From Alnus glutinosa (lineage: Eukaryota > Streptophyta > Magnoliopsida > Fagales > Betulaceae), in contig NC_084889.1 in assembly GCF_958979055.1 (NCBI RefSeq), positions 11,161,261-11,225,260 of the forward strand: DNA of 64,000 nucleotides, given 5' to 3'. Positions within the stretch are counted from its first letter, which is position 1. Each line of letters starts with the position of its first letter. The notes under the pieces were generated by a model. It searched no databases. It was not told the DNA's origin and saw nothing but the letters and a program-made list of their open reading frames with translations. This document shows, piece after piece, positions 40,080 through 50,935 of the stretch. The position numbers were made by a program, and so were the translations under genes.

Positions 40080-40454
40080 GACACTGCCACTGAGGCAGCA
40101 CACGTTGCACCAAAAACAACTACCACTAAGCTGCCTAAGGAAACAACATCTGTCGATATTGCAGCACTTAATGCTGTAATATCAAACACTGCTAGCAAAG
40201 GGAAGCTTCAAGAGCTACATGGAAACAATCAGCCAACCATTGATGATGTAGACACTGATTATGCAGCATATCATGCCACAATATCACACACTGTCAGCAA
40301 AGGAATTTCCCAAAACATGCATGGAGACAATCTGCCAATAGCCGATGATGTCAACACCACACCCGCCAATTATGCAGCACATCACACTATGAAAGGAAAG
40401 AAAGAGGACCAAGAGATGTGCAATCAAATTGTTTGCAAGAAGAACGAAAATTAA
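40080..40454 (+). other. Open coding-like segment with an internal peptide repeat, inside the Harbinger element
   Basis: A frame of 124 codons without ATG start runs between stops. Two similar blocks follow one another: ISNTASKGKLQELHGNNQP, then about 16 residues later ISHTVSKGISQNMHGDNLP, each followed by a (I/A)DDV(D/N)T word and a YAA(Y/H)H word. The DNA repeats correspond. It resembles an exon of a host gene captured by the transposon, or an exon of an unrecognised element protein. I do not recognise the family. Confidence 0.4.
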
Positions 40455-42001
40455 ATTAAATCTAAACCATTAAACAAACACCTTTCTTTTACGAAATGAA
40501 AAACAAAAACCAGAAAGAGGAAGGGTACAAGCAGCTGTCAACCTTTAATGGAATAACACGATGGGATGGGAAGGCTAGCTAGAATGATTTAATGGAATAT
40601 TATCAATGAGTCCAATTATAGTCTAGTAGTAAACATGGAAGAAATCAATAATGAAATGAAATTCAGAGAGGGAGGAGGCTAGGAATACAAATATTTATGT
40701 AGTTCGATTTGTAATTTCATTTTATATGTTAAAGCCTCAAGTGTTAGTGCAATCAACGGCTCTTGAAGTATAAAAATGGAGAAATAATGAAAACTGTAGC
40801 CCATTAAGGCAAGGGGACCTAATCTAATTAAGTATTCATTATAAATAATCCAACCCCTCTTCCCCTAGTGTTTATAAACATGGTGATCATAATGCTCTGG
40901 CACAAAGCCAAGAAAACCAGCAAAAGCTCCAAAACCCCCCAAATTGCAGTTTGCCCCATTTGTAAATATGCAGTTCTCCTTATGATATCTTGCTCCTTAT
41001 CAAACCAAATGTGCTTGATTGATTTCTTGCTTTCGTCCTCTTTAGTAACCATGTATATTTGCTGAAATTTCAGATTCAGGAATGCACTGGTGATCAAGAG
41101 AACAAGGTGTCGTGCAATACATATGTGTGTATTAAGATGATATTAAAAAAATTGAAAAGCCAAAAGGAGTTATGTTCCATCTCTGCTCCCATAAACAGGA
41201 ACTGTTCATCTAAATAACAAATCCACTTTCCAAAATCAAGAATGCACAATTTGTTTTAAGAAAGGAGTAAGCAACACAAGTAGAGAGAAAAAGGCAAAGG
41301 AGAACTTTTTAACAGTAGAGAGAAATAAGCAACAGAGGCTACTCAAAACAACACAAATGAAAGAAATGCCACAAGATTTTCATGCATTGAACCAGGAAGA
41401 TACAAACTGGGTTGGTACCAAACAGAGGCTACTCAAAGCAAACAAATAAAACTTAATCTAAGAAACCCATACAAAGAAATATCAACAAACTCATCAAGCT
41501 GCAAATGGGGATAAAAGAAAACCCATACCCCTTTGAACTAAACCCATTCATAGCCCCATCCCCCTTTGAACTGAACCCCAAGAACCCAAGCAACCGAGAG
41601 AGAGAGAGAGGGAGAGAGAGTGGTACCGAAGCAACGGTGGAGCTGGAACGCGCGAGCTGGAGTCTCCGTTGAAATCGCACGAAGTGAAGAAATCGCCCTC
41701 AGTGAAGAAATCGCACAAAGCAAAGCACACAGTGAGAAGAAGGCGCCAAAGAGAGCTGGAAAAGAAACTGGAAGGCGCGGAGGAAAGTGAAAGAAGCGGG
41801 AGAAAGGAAATAAAATGATATAAAATGAATGGCGTGAGAGCAGATGTGCGTTAGATTTAGAGAGACTTTCTGACAAGAGTTATTTTGTGGAAATTATGGC
41901 CAGCTCGATGCACGACAGGTTTTGAGGAATTTCTCTATTATTTGGTGAAATGTTTGAATTACCGACTTTGATGTGGATGCTCTTACAGTTTCGTGTTGTT
42001 A

Positions 42002-42312
42002 GAGCATTCCTAGCAGCTTCCCTTCCCTTCTTCTTCATTTTTCCCTATATCATTAAAGTATTATTTTGTTACTTTTACTTTAATTAAAAGTAAGAAAAGA
42101 AAGAGATAAAGTAAGAGAGAGATTATATTTTTAGAATAAACAATTGATTGGGATGTGAACAGTGCTTCCCAATGCATTGGGAAGCACTGTTCACTTCATA
42201 GGGAACAGATAATTGTAGGGAAGCTGCTGTGGGATGGTTTTTTTGACTTTCTTAAAATTTTTCCTAAAATTTAGAGAACAGATCCCTTGTAGGGAAGCTG
42301 CTAGTAATGTTC
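42002..42312. mobile_element. Tourist/Harbinger-type MITE, 311 bp
   Basis: The ends GAGCATTCCTAGCAGCTTCC and, in complement, GAACATTACTAGCAGCTTCC match with two differences. TTA flanks both sides (41999-42001 and 42313-42315). It lies 16 bp from the right end of the 6.7 kb Harbinger element, whose ends also begin GAGCAT. No coding capacity. Confidence 0.85.
42155..42194. repeat. 40-bp perfect palindrome inside the MITE
   Basis: The 20 bases GTGAACAGTGCTTCCCAATG are followed directly by their exact complement, with no spacer. The inner part repeats the GGGAAGC words of the MITE ends. Confidence 0.9.
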
Positions 42313-42615
42313 TTAGGTGGAACGATAATGGCGCGTCCCTCGACAACGAGGAGTCAACCTTTTGGATGACGTGCCTTGATCACAAGGCTGACAAGTGGTA
42401 GGAGACAAGGGGCTGAAAGTTCATTTTGAAATTTAAACAGCTATTTGTTAGATTTTTCACTAAATTTTGATTCACGCGTTGCGAACCTATAAAAAGGAGG
42501 CCAAGTGAAGGCCCCTTCTCACTCTCTCTCTCTCTCGGATTCTCCCTTCTATTTCTTTCTTCTCGAGTTTGTGCCCATAATTTCTTTTTTCTCTATCAAT
42601 TTCATTTGGTTGGCC

Positions 42616-42879
42616 ATGGCTCGCGGCGGCCTCCGCCTCCATGTTTATAGCACAACATGTCAGGTGATGTCCATCCTTCGTCTCACACCTATTCAATTGA
42701 CCCCCAATGCCTGGAGGATCTTGATTGCTTCATGCGTAATTTGGCCAGAGCTTTTCAAAGAACATAACAACCAAAGAATTCTTATACATGTATTCATCAA
42801 AAGTGAATCACAGGGACGATTGGAGCTTTCACTGATGTCAGGATCAGAGATTGGTCACCATTCTCAGCAGGCACTCTAG
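42616..42879 (+). pseudogene. Remnant of a gypsy-type transposon N-terminal domain
   Basis: After a TATA-like CCTATAAAAAGG (about 42487) and a CT-rich leader, ATG 42616 opens MARGGLRLHVYS and LTPIQLTPNAWRILIASCVI. The latter resembles the putative gypsy-type transposon domain found at the front of some plant retroelement proteins. The frame ends after 87 codons and no pol sequence follows. A chance resemblance cannot be excluded. Confidence 0.35.
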
Positions 42880-45092
42880 CCACAAGAAGTGGAACACCAG
42901 ATTTTTTTTCTTCTTTTTGTCGTCTTGGGCAGCAGCTTGGGATTCTTTGATTGGGAGAACGGAGATAGAGAGGGTCCAACGGGTTACTTTCCTCTTAACT
43001 GTTGGAGGGGGACACGCCCGTCACGCCCCTAAGGGAGATGCGCCTTTAGTTTACTTCTATTCTCGCCTAATCTCCCCTCCGGCTTTGACCCTTTCCCTCA
43101 TTTTTTGGCAGCCACTCGAAAACCAACTCTTACCGCCATGTCAAGAGCAGGCGTGGACTTAGCGGTATCTACTATGATATTGATGGTTTGGATTTATTTT
43201 TAAAACTACAGAGTTTTAAAAGAAAGTGTTGCAGTTGGCATTAAATCATCACGTAAAAAGACTTAATTTTTTTTTTTCCAAGTGCATATATCACTAATTG
43301 CATTTTATTAACAATTCTTGTCACAATTGCCTTTGCATAAATAAGTTTTTTAAAATTAAAATTAATAAAATCCTACCTAACATCGACAATGTCACAAGAC
43401 AGATCGCATTAACTAACCATATTATCAATTAAAAATGAAATGTTAGAAAAATTTAATTAGTAATTTCCCATTCCAAAAAGCGAGAAGATTGAAAATTTTT
43501 AATTAAAAAATAAAAAATATCAATATTTAAATAAAATACCATTTAATCAATATTTAGATATAAGAAAAATCCTCATTTAAACTTGTTGCCTTTAGGCCTT
43601 AAAATCTATCAAGCCGGCCCACCTTAAAAATTCACCTTTTGGCCGGAAGTAAGCGTAAATAATCAATTTTACATGTTTAGAATTTTTTTTATTCAAAACA
43701 CTCTAATTATTTTCAAATTGTTTTTCAGATGCAATATTATTATAGTAAAAGCCACGTTATTGACGTATATATGATTCTTCTTGTCGCTTCACGGCCCTTC
43801 CACTTCATAGATTGTGGCATGGCACATGCCACCAATTTGAGGAGGTGAATTACAAATTAAACTATATAAGAAGGTGATTGGAGATTGAGAGCGACATGTT
43901 TGTGAATTCTTTGATCAGTGCACACATTATTATGACCTCCCTTAACTTTAGCTCCCCTAAAAAACAAAAGAGCCAAGTAATTCCTACTAAACACCATCTT
44001 TTATGGGTTAATGTCACTCTGTTGTGGCACAGGAAAGTTGCCTATTACTTTAGGCAGCCAAATGACAAGGCAATTGAGGGTGTCATCATTAATAATCTTG
44101 ACTTGATATGCAGGGAGAGAGATTGAAGTAACCAGAATTGAACAATCGCTATATTCCAAAAATACACAGAAGCAGAGGTATATTTTGATTAGGGTTTGGC
44201 CTAGTGCCTTAAAAAAACTTAAAAGAGATTTTCTATAGTTTTATCAACAGTCTAGACTTAATTTCACTCTCTTTCTCATTGAAAACTTGAAATTAATTCT
44301 AAACCGTTGTAAAAAACTACAGAGAACATAAAATATATAGTGCAAGAATGATGTCCTACTAATTCAAACTTCTCCAAGGGCAGGGAAATGAAATCATACT
44401 ATATGGTTCAAGAACATGCTACAAACATCTGTTACAGTCAGGAACACGTAAACTCAAACTTCCATGCCAGTTCTCTAACAATCTACCAAAGATTGGTTTC
44501 CCAATATTGTACAAGTTAATGCAAAAAACAACAACATTTCAACCTCTAGCTAAATGAACTTCTCTTTAAACTCCGAGCATCAAATCTACCAATGAAATCA
44601 TGAAATACTCAGCATCGAACAAAAGACAAGGTCAAGGCACTCGAGATCAAATGGAGAAATTTTCCTACTTCCCAACCTACGCTCAGTAACATGCAATACA
44701 AATCACATCAAGAAGTAGTCATCTGCTAGCCATGAAGTTGCATATGTTTGAAATAGAAGTGAAAAGCATTGTCATCAAACTCAAAAGACCATATATAGGA
44801 AAAATATGAAGAAAAAAATAATCTTGCTATACATGGGGGTCGCAAAAGAATTGCCAAGTTGCTTAAAATCTATTCATTAGATCTTTTATTTGGTAATTGG
44901 AAGTATGGAACCTAGTTTAAGACATGTCTGTGAATCTGTGATGTTTCAAGTATAAATTAAGCCTACAAAGACTACAACCATCCCCGTTTGTGGAAGGGAC
45001 AAACTATATATGCTTATATTGTACAACATAATGATGAATGACTTGTATAACACAACTAGGAGAATGAATGAGCAAAACACCAACTATTTTCA
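42880..45092. other. Intergenic DNA between transposon remnants and the ALP-like gene
   Basis: AT-rich, with no supportable gene. The 82-codon frame at 43878-44126 (+) has no recognisable domain. The last few hundred bases (about 44800-45092) are probably the 3' UTR of the - strand ALP-like gene. Confidence 0.5.
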
Positions 45093-46643
45093 CTACACAA
45101 AACGAGTGCCCCCGATTCCATGGTGCAAAATATTATGAGCAATGGCATCCCTAGCCTTCATGGAGCTTACCGATCTCAAAGGAACCTCGGGGACCATCTC
45201 ATCATCGACAAGCTCAAGCTGCAGCCCCGGGTCAATTTCTTCATTCATCAACTCACAGATATTGTGCAAAACACAACAGGCTCCGAGCACCACAGGCAAG
45301 TCCTGGAGTTTGACCTCGGTCCTCTTTTGCAAGCAAGACCACCTCCCTTTCAATCTCCCAAACGCGTCCTTGGCGACCCTCTGGATCTCCCCAATCTTCT
45401 CATTGAACGCATTCTGCGGCCAAGTCAGGTTGGGATGCGTGTAAGGCACCAAAACCCAATCCATCAAAGGGTACCCTGAACTCCCGACAATCCACACGCC
45501 CTTGAGAAGCCCGCCGCTGGCCCTTTGGTGAAGCGCAGATTTCTCAAGCACCTGATCGTCAGGCATCGAACCAGGCCAACCAATACACACATCCGTGAAC
45601 GACCCTCTTGGGTCCACAACTCCTTGAACCGTGATCGAGTACGACGTCTTCTGGTTCCGTTCCGTGTGGCGCCTGTTGAAATAAGCCGCCACGTTAATCT
45701 TGGGCGCAATGATGGGTATGTGCGTGGTATACATAGACCCCACCACATTGGGTATTCCCGAAATGGATTCGAATTCGTCTTTGATCTTCCTCAACGCGTT
45801 GTCGTCCGGCCACTGCAAGTATTTGGGCATTAGCACCGTCCGAATCGCGGAACAAACCTCGAGAACCAGCTTGTGGCAAGTGGATATGCCCAAGCCGAAG
45901 CGTTTGGAGACGAGGCGAAGTGGGTCACCGGTGGCCAACCTCCACAAACACACAGCCACCCTTTGGGTGACCGGAATCGCGTTGCGGAGAGTCGTGTCCT
46001 CTTTGGCGATGACCGAATTGAGCTCCTCGCAAATCATATCGAACGTCGCCCTCCCCATTCTGAAGGCTTTCTTGAAATCTTCCTCGGGATAGTCCGGGCT
46101 GTTGCACTCGTCCCACCAAGCTTTCGATCTGTCCTTGACCCACAATCTCCGGTGTCCACCCCCCCCACCTCCACCACCACCAACGTTGCCTCCGCGCTTC
46201 TCCGTTTTATCGGTCTTCTGGAGCCCATCGGAGGCAGAGTCCGCGACGGCCACTGCCACCGCACCGGCCATGAGGCGGGACTTCTTTCTGTTGGTCCTCT
46301 CCACTTCCTCGGCTTCGATGTAATAGTCTTGTAAATTGGAGTAGTACTCGCCCATGGCTTTTGTCTTATTCTTGTGGTTTGACTCGAACAACAGCTTCTC
46401 CTCCTCGGCTGCCCTGTCGAGCTCTTCTTGGTCGCGCTTTTCTTCCTCCTCAGACAACAACAAGGAGGTGAAAATACCTTTCAAATCTTTCTTCTTGTCG
46501 GGTTCTTTCTCGGCGTCACTGTCTCCGTCTTCCTCATCTTTCCTCTTCTGCCGCTTCCTCGCGTTGGTAATATCATTCATTTGGTAAAGCAAGCTGTAAA
46601 GATGGGGCAAGTCTTCTGGGGTTAGGACCGCAGGGAGTTTCAT
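45093..46643 (-). CDS. ALP/HARBI1-like protein derived from Harbinger transposase
   Basis: One exon, 516 residues, ATG at 46643. The N-terminal third is charged (KRQKRKDEEDGDSDAEKEP), has a helical stretch LLLSEEEEKRDQEELDRAAE and an Ala/Val-rich then poly-Gly linker. From about residue 157 (HRRLWVKDRSKAWWD) it is a complete Harbinger-type nuclease fold, including RVAVCLWRLATGDPLRLVSK, FGLGISTCHKLVLEVC and LPVVLGACCVLHNICEL. The triad is degraded. The first Asp site reads VVGSMYTTH (about 300), the middle one keeps Asp in SMPDDQVL (about 361), and the Glu site reads AKDAFGRLKGRW (about 427). It therefore probably does not cut DNA. Related Arabidopsis proteins (the At5g12010/At4g29780 group, and ALP1) are domesticated transposases, with ALP1 bound to Polycomb complexes. 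The GC-rich, clean frame contrasts with the decayed elements around it. Confidence 0.9.
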   Translation of the reverse strand: MKLPAVLTPEDLPHLYSLLYQMNDITNARKRQKRKDEEDGDSDAEKEPDKKKDLKGIFTSLLLSEEEEKRDQEELDRAAEEEKLLFESNHKNKTKAMGEYYSNLQDYYIEAEEVERTNRKKSRLMAGAVAVAVADSASDGLQKTDKTEKRGGNVGGGGGGGGGHRRLWVKDRSKAWWDECNSPDYPEEDFKKAFRMGRATFDMICEELNSVIAKEDTTLRNAIPVTQRVAVCLWRLATGDPLRLVSKRFGLGISTCHKLVLEVCSAIRTVLMPKYLQWPDDNALRKIKDEFESISGIPNVVGSMYTTHIPIIAPKINVAAYFNRRHTERNQKTSYSITVQGVVDPRGSFTDVCIGWPGSMPDDQVLEKSALHQRASGGLLKGVWIVGSSGYPLMDWVLVPYTHPNLTWPQNAFNEKIGEIQRVAKDAFGRLKGRWSCLQKRTEVKLQDLPVVLGACCVLHNICELMNEEIDPGLQLELVDDEMVPEVPLRSVSSMKARDAIAHNILHHGIGGTRFV

Positions 46644-47288
46644 ATAGACGATGATGAATACGAGAGAAAACGATGACGAAGGAGATAGGAAGCTTAGTCT
46701 TTGGCTTTCAGCTGTATGATTATATGTGTGAACTAAAGATTGAGCGATTAGACAAATGGGGATGTTTGAGACGAGTCGTCGAGTTCTTTTACATTATTTT
46801 CTTTACCGTTTTTTATTTTTTATCATCTGCGCACCGCTCCATTGTCCTTAATTTACACCCCATCCCCCTCCCCCGTTGAAAATCGTTGTTGACAAAGGAT
46901 TGGACATTTTTCTTTTTCTTTTAACTCCCTCAATATTATATATTATTGACTAATCTTAATATCTTATAGGCTTATAGCCGGTCCAAAAAATTATTGCGTC
47001 AAAGACAATGCAGGCTCATGAGTGGCGATGGACCACCAACCCACCGAATGAAATCCAGTTATCATAGGAGCAGGAAAAAATCAACTGTACATGTGTGAAC
47101 GCGGTTCTGGGGAAGTGTGAAGAATAGTATATGTGGGGAGGTGTTGAGTGCTGACGGTAGGTATGGACGGTGACTTGGGATAACGCGGTTTGGATTCTTG
47201 CAAGTCTGTTTTTTCAATGTTTCGTAAGGCATGTTTGGTAACTCAGGTATTTTATTATTTTTTTAATTTTTTTAATTTTAATTTTATT

Positions 47289-47334
<46 letters not shown>

Positions 47335-47944
47335 TTGTTTCAGGTTCTCTAAACCATTAAAATATAATTTTAAAAAAATAAATTTTTTTGTATTCATAAT
47401 TTTGAATATAGTAAATAATAGTATAATGCAATTCAAAAAAATCACACACCCAAAGAAGCCCTTATATATCTAAATAAATTTTATGTAAGTTTTTCTAGTA
47501 ATTTTGTCTAAATTTTTAACTATTTAAATAATATATGTGAGCTCAAATAATTTAGCTGCATTAATTTTAAAAAGAGAAAAAAAAATATATATAGGCTTAA
47601 GTATCTATTACTCATACAAGTTCTCTCACATTATCGTGACTAGGGGCTGAGCCACCTTATTACTTGGAAGGGTTTGGGCTTCAACCCCATATTTTCCAAA
47701 AAAAAAAAAATTAAAATTTTACCCTTAAATTTTTTATTTTTTTAGTTTTGCCTTCTTAATTTTTTTTTTTTTCAATTTTACCTCTTAAATGCTTGCTCCA
47801 CCCCTAAAGTGTAACCATCCAAAATTTATGTTGCTCAAATTACTAATAATTTGAATAATAATAAAAAAAAAAAGTAGTTAGAACTTGCGCTCTCTATAAT
47901 GGATTGCCGACTTGGGAAGAATGAAGGGTCTAATATCCCTATTC

Positions 47945-47981
<37 letters not shown>

Positions 47982-48359
47982 AAAAAAAAATTAAATAAAT
48001 TTATTTATTTATTTTGGAGGGTTCTGAGACAATTTACGGAAAGAGTAGCGTTGCCAAATTGAAGGGTGGGCCAGAAAGTGGATCTAGGTATCTAGAATCC
48101 CGGCGGGCGTTGATGTGCTGATTTGGATGGTCAGCGAAATGGGCAAAAACGCAAATTAAACGGTACATATATATGACCCTTGGGGCCTGTGGGGGAGCGG
48201 GGGAAAGGATCATCCAACACAAAATAAAAATACTTTTGACAATTTTGTTGGGAGTCTTTTTCTTCTGGTTATCTTTTTCCTTTTTGACCAAATTCTTAAC
48301 TCCTCAACCGTTGTATTTATGATTACTTATACCTCAAATATTTTTCATTAAAAATAAAA
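46644..48359. other. Intergenic DNA upstream of the ALP-like gene
   Basis: Promoter side of the - strand gene, then AT-rich DNA with long T runs (about 47289-47327 and 47948-47977). No supportable gene. Confidence 0.5.
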
Positions 48360-48364
48360 GGAAA

Positions 48365-48830
48365 AAAATTGTAGAATTGGTCCTTATTGTCGGTATAATT
48401 TATAAATCATTTTCAGTGGTATTAAAAACAATTCAGAATTCCACGTAGAGTAGGTGAAAAATAACAATTTACTCACTAGACTCAGTTCATCTGTACAACT
48501 CATTAGAATCCGTTTGGTTACCACGTCAAAGTGTCAAACCCAATAAAAATGTGAATATATATATAAAGGGAGGAGCGGCTGCGTGCCACACTTTTTTTTA
48601 AAAAAAAATTTATTTTTTTAGCTTTATATATTTAATATATTTACATTTTCTTTTTTTTATTAAAGAGTGACACATGTAGCGCTTTTATTGGGCCTGAGAT
48701 GGCAACCAAACAAATTGTGTTAACTTGTGGACGGAAATTAACTCAAGGAAGTAAATTGTCATTTTCACCTACCACATGAACCTCTAAACTATTTTTTATA
48801 CCACAATAATTGATTTGCAAATTAGGCCAA
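48365..48830. mobile_element. Foldback MITE-like element
   Basis: The left arm GTAGGTGAAAAATAACAATT (about 48453) and, in complement, the right arm GTAGGTGAAAATGACAATTT (about 48776) extend into imperfect inverted repeats of roughly 100 bp. The arms also share TTTGGTTACCA/TTTGGTTGCCA. Exact ends and target duplication are not resolved. Confidence 0.55.
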
Positions 48831-49929
48831 CCACACAGACCAATTTTTTGTCACAAAACACTTAATATAATTGGTTCCCTTAGTATTTTTTGTTTTTTGG
48901 TTTTTAAAAAAATATTTTTATGTAAAATAAATGTGAAAGTTGTTCGGAGTTGTTTTGAGTTGTTTGTTAATATTTTTATTTTGAAAATAGAAAGAAAAAA
49001 GGTGTTATCACTCGAAAATTAATTTTATCACCCCAGCCTTTTTTTTTTTTTTTTTTGGCATATTTACTAGTTTGTACAACATTACTCAAAACACAACACA
49101 TGCATTGTAATTGAAGCATAAGGAAATAATAATTAAAAAAGACTAACGATGAGTATCTTTGATGGTTTACCTTAAGTGTTCAAACATATATAAGAGGAGA
49201 TTGAATAAAATATGGAAGACTTGACTTTCATGGTCATCGATCGAATATGTTTTCTCTTCCATTTAGACGAGGAAATTGCAAGTTTTTGACTAGTTTTTGG
49301 TGGAGTTTGATGGATATGAATATGATCTTCTTTTATTCTTTTTTTAAAAAAATACAAAGGGTTTTCCATCTAATAGCTCATTACCAAGAAATTAAATTTC
49401 TCTCAGCTTTATAAATACTTACAAATAAATGATATTTAGCTTTTTTTAATGATGTAATTAAGATAGAGAAAGGAAAATAAATTTATTTTGTTTTCTAGCC
49501 CTTCTACCATTTACGGCTAAACCAATTGAGATTCATAACTAACTTGAGTTGATTTTAGTGTTAGAGTTAGATTTAGAAAATTTTCTGTAACCCACGTATA
49601 AGACTGAACGTGTGTTAATTAAGCATGTAAGAATCACATTTTTTTTTTTTTATTAATGTTATTAAAAAAAACATGTGAGAAACACACGGTGTTAAAACAA
49701 CGTGTGCTTCTCACATGTCATTGGACATAGGTCAATCTTAGATATGGTTTGTATGAAATTTCTTACAAATCGGTTTGTAGAAAATTTTTGTCCATACTTT
49801 ATTAATTAAAACAATACATTTAGGCTATTATAAGGTTTTATTGTAAAGATAGCAAGCTTATAAAAATAAAATGAAACTATTTTCATCTGTTTTTTTAACC
49901 AAAAAAAAAAAAAAAAAAATAGAACCCTT
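48831..49929. other. AT-rich intergenic DNA
   Basis: Nothing beyond homopolymers is seen. Open frames are short and of low complexity. Confidence 0.5.
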
Positions 49930-50935
49930 TTATTTTTGTGAAGAAATCCCTTTCAATATATTAAAAGAGATCAAACTGATCAAATGTGCAGGGTTACAAA
50001 GAATCCCTAATACACCAAGTCAGAGATACTGCGGTGAGAGTTTCCTCTACCCAGGTCAAATAGACGAAGACCATAACAAAATACAGCTTCTCAAAAACCT
50101 AGACAAACAGAAAGATACCTCTATGTTAACATATATCTCTGCTAGATCTAGGAGAGGGCTTTTGTAGACCAGGTTTTGATCTTAAACAAACAACACAGCA
50201 GCCGCATTAACAACAACCAAACACAAACAAAGAAAAAGAAAAAACTACAAATGCACAAGCTGTACCATTTCCTCCACTTCCCCATTTTGCTCGACGGTTT
50301 GCAGACTCCAGAAAATCCGGAAACCGCTCTAGGAAGATCGCCCTGATTACCCCTAAAGACACACCCGAAAATAGCACCTGAATCATCGTTACAGCATTGC
50401 TGAAACCGATGAATCAAAAACGCCGAAACCCCTTTCGCTCTAAATCGTCGTTTAAGAGGAAATCCCTAGACCGGCACTGCTGCAAACAACCACGAAAAAA
50501 CAAACAGAGCGAGAGATTTCGTCTCCAACATGGCCATCCAAACCAGCAGCAGCAGATCAAAACCTCCTATTCAAAATCAAAATTCTCAAGTCGGAATATC
50601 CATGGAAGAAACCAAAATCTCAGATCAAAATGATTTCATCACTGGCGTGGCCATACAAAACAGCAACGGTTGATCCCGAACTCCTTGTAGAAATCATACA
50701 CCGTGCGCCACGAATCGGGAGAAAAAACCCGTCTTTACACCCTACCAAACGAAAAACCACATCTCCATCCCTGATCAGGTCGAGACAAAAAAAACCCTTC
50801 AGTTGTCGACAACCCCCAAAAGGAGAAGGAAAATTATTTATAAACAACAAATCTACCACAACCTACTGGGGAGGAGGGAAACGGAAGGCTCCCCTCCTCC
50901 ATTTTCACACTTAAAAGAGGTTTTTTTTCTGAAAA
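49930..50935 (-). mobile_element. Second non-autonomous non-LTR retroposon-like element
   Basis: Read on the - strand it begins CTCTCTCTCC and a hairpin-like GGAGGAGGGGAGCC...CCCTCCTCCCC (about 50900-50863). It runs through non-coding T/G-rich text and ends near 49930 in an A-rich tail. Its layout parallels the sequence at 9680-10640, though the two are diverged. The class assignment is inference. Confidence 0.4.

Larger units (their letters stand above)
35298..41982. mobile_element. PIF/Harbinger DNA transposon, 6.7 kb, both genes present but damaged
   Basis: The left end GAGCATCCTCATCAA and the complement of the right end, GAGCATCCACATCAA, differ by one base. TTA, the standard Harbinger target duplication, flanks it at 35295-35297 and 41983-41985. 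Inside are a transposase pseudogene (+, 36498-37765) and a convergent Myb/SANT-like gene (-, 38702-39796), the usual two-gene Harbinger set. The left arm has a T51 run and an array of about 80-bp repeats. The right arm has an unexplained open segment at 40080-40454. Confidence 0.9.

Noticed and set aside
40828..41097. Frame with a hydrophobic stretch and an upstream AG in the Harbinger right arm
   Set aside because: It could be a captured exon with a membrane segment, but there is no recognisable family and no donor or partner exon that I can support.
43878..44126. 82-codon + strand frame
   Set aside because: No domain, no splice partner and AT-rich surroundings.
45120..46625. Several open frames on the + strand opposite the ALP-like gene
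   Set aside because: They are antisense shadows of a GC-rich coding exon; none shows a domain, and all are explained by the - strand frame.
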